Assembly (NCBI GenBank): GCA_021155145.1
Contig: JAJNPX010000548.1
Coordinates: 1 to 6,272, forward strand
Origin: Acidisarcina sp.
GTDB taxonomy: Bacteria; Acidobacteriota; Blastocatellia; Pyrinomonadales; Pyrinomonadaceae
Length of the DNA stretch: 6,272 bases
Direction of reading: 5' to 3'
Both the position numbers and the translations under genes were made by a program. The notes below the pieces were generated by a model, which had not been told where the DNA came from, ran no database searches, and worked only from the letters and a program-made list of their open reading frames with translations. Positions 5,923 to 6,272 of this stretch are shown piece after piece. Position 1 is the stretch's first letter; each line of letters starts with the position of its first letter.

Positions 5923-6272
5923 ATGAAGAATATTCTCACCGCCCTTTTGGTACTTCTGCTGTCGGTTTTGGCGATCCCAGCCCAGGTCGCGTCATCGTTT
6001 GTGATAAGGAATGCACGTGTCATTGACGGCTCTGGCAAGCCCGGCTTCATCGGCGAGGTGCTTGTGCGAAACGGAACGATAGTAAAGGTCGGAAAAATAA
6101 AGCAGAAACGGGGCGAGGAGACGATCGACGGGACCGGCCTGATACTCGCTCCCGGCTTTATCGATATCCACAACCACTCGGAGGGCGGCCTGTTGCGGGA
6201 AGGCTCGGCGGCGAATCAGGTTTCGCAGGGGATCACGACCGTCCTCGTCGGGCCGGATGGCGGAGGCCCTTG
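5923..6272 (+). CDS. Secreted amidohydrolase, N-acyl-D-amino-acid deacylase type (3' truncated)
   Basis: Only the first 116 codons are present; the gene runs off the right edge without a stop. Residues 1-20 form a clear signal peptide (MKN, a long leucine-rich core, then AIPA before QV), so the enzyme should act in the periplasm or outside the cell. The mature part begins with the small beta-sandwich of the amidohydrolase superfamily: FVIRNARVIDGSGKPG at 26-41, then GEVLVRNGTIVKVG at 44-57. The metal-binding start of the barrel follows, APGFIDIHNH at 76-85, where H83 and H85 are the HxH metal ligands. NQVSQGITTVLVGPDGGG at 98-115 closely resembles the SQGVTT segment of D-aminoacylases, which hydrolyse N-acyl-D-amino acids. 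Dihydroorotase-like or other amidohydrolases cannot be ruled out without the rest. ATG 5923 is fixed by the signal peptide; no Shine-Dalgarno precedes it. Confidence 0.85.
   Translation, partial: MKNILTALLVLLLSVLAIPAQVASSFVIRNARVIDGSGKPGFIGEVLVRNGTIVKVGKIKQKRGEETIDGTGLILAPGFIDIHNHSEGGLLREGSAANQVSQGITTVLVGPDGGGP

Noticed and set aside
1..6272. Mobile element, CRISPR array, tRNA, prophage or defence system
   Set aside because: No direct-repeat array, terminal inverted repeats, transposase or integrase motifs, tRNA-like fold or nuclease/toxin genes were seen; the space is filled by housekeeping-type and envelope genes.

Overview
The window is a compact stretch of bacterial chromosome at roughly 55% GC. 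It holds seven genes, and almost no sequence is left unexplained. Household bacterial genes (peptide deformylase, TrmB, FabG) sit beside a signal-peptide protein with a TPR-like middle and a TonB-C-like end. Weak or missing Shine-Dalgarno sites alternate with clear ones. Together these suggest a soil-type Gram-negative such as Acidobacteriota (Blastocatellia-like). That assignment is inferred from protein style alone; there is no rRNA or other marker here to fix it.

Left half, plus strand. A complete PLP-dependent group II amino-acid decarboxylase (38-1408) ends just before a possible terminator hairpin (1425-1444). A 69-residue CxxC/CxxC mini-protein follows (1483-1692), then peptide deformylase (1739-2230). 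The deformylase overlaps by an ATGA junction with a secreted or membrane-anchored 383-residue protein that has a helical, TPR-like middle and a TonB-C-like end (2227-3378). The last two are almost certainly co-translated.

Right half, minus strand. fabG, a rhomboid intramembrane protease and trmB form a tight operon, read from 5806 down to 3416, with only 3 nt between each pair of genes. It appears to be driven by a near-consensus sigma-70 promoter (TTGACG, 17 nt, TAGAAT) upstream of a TTG-started fabG. The operon converges on the TPR/TonB-C gene across 37 nt, where I see no convincing terminator.

Right edge, plus strand. Divergent from fabG, a secreted amidohydrolase of the N-acyl-D-amino-acid deacylase type starts at 5923 and runs off the window. 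Its putative promoter would place transcription start almost on the ATG.

I see no mobile element, CRISPR array, tRNA, rRNA, phage gene or defence cassette. The window looks like ordinary core and near-core chromosome. The points worth a second look are the two tight gene couplings (deformylase with the envelope protein; fabG, rhomboid and trmB), the unassigned zinc-ribbon mini-protein, and the possible leaderless amidohydrolase.
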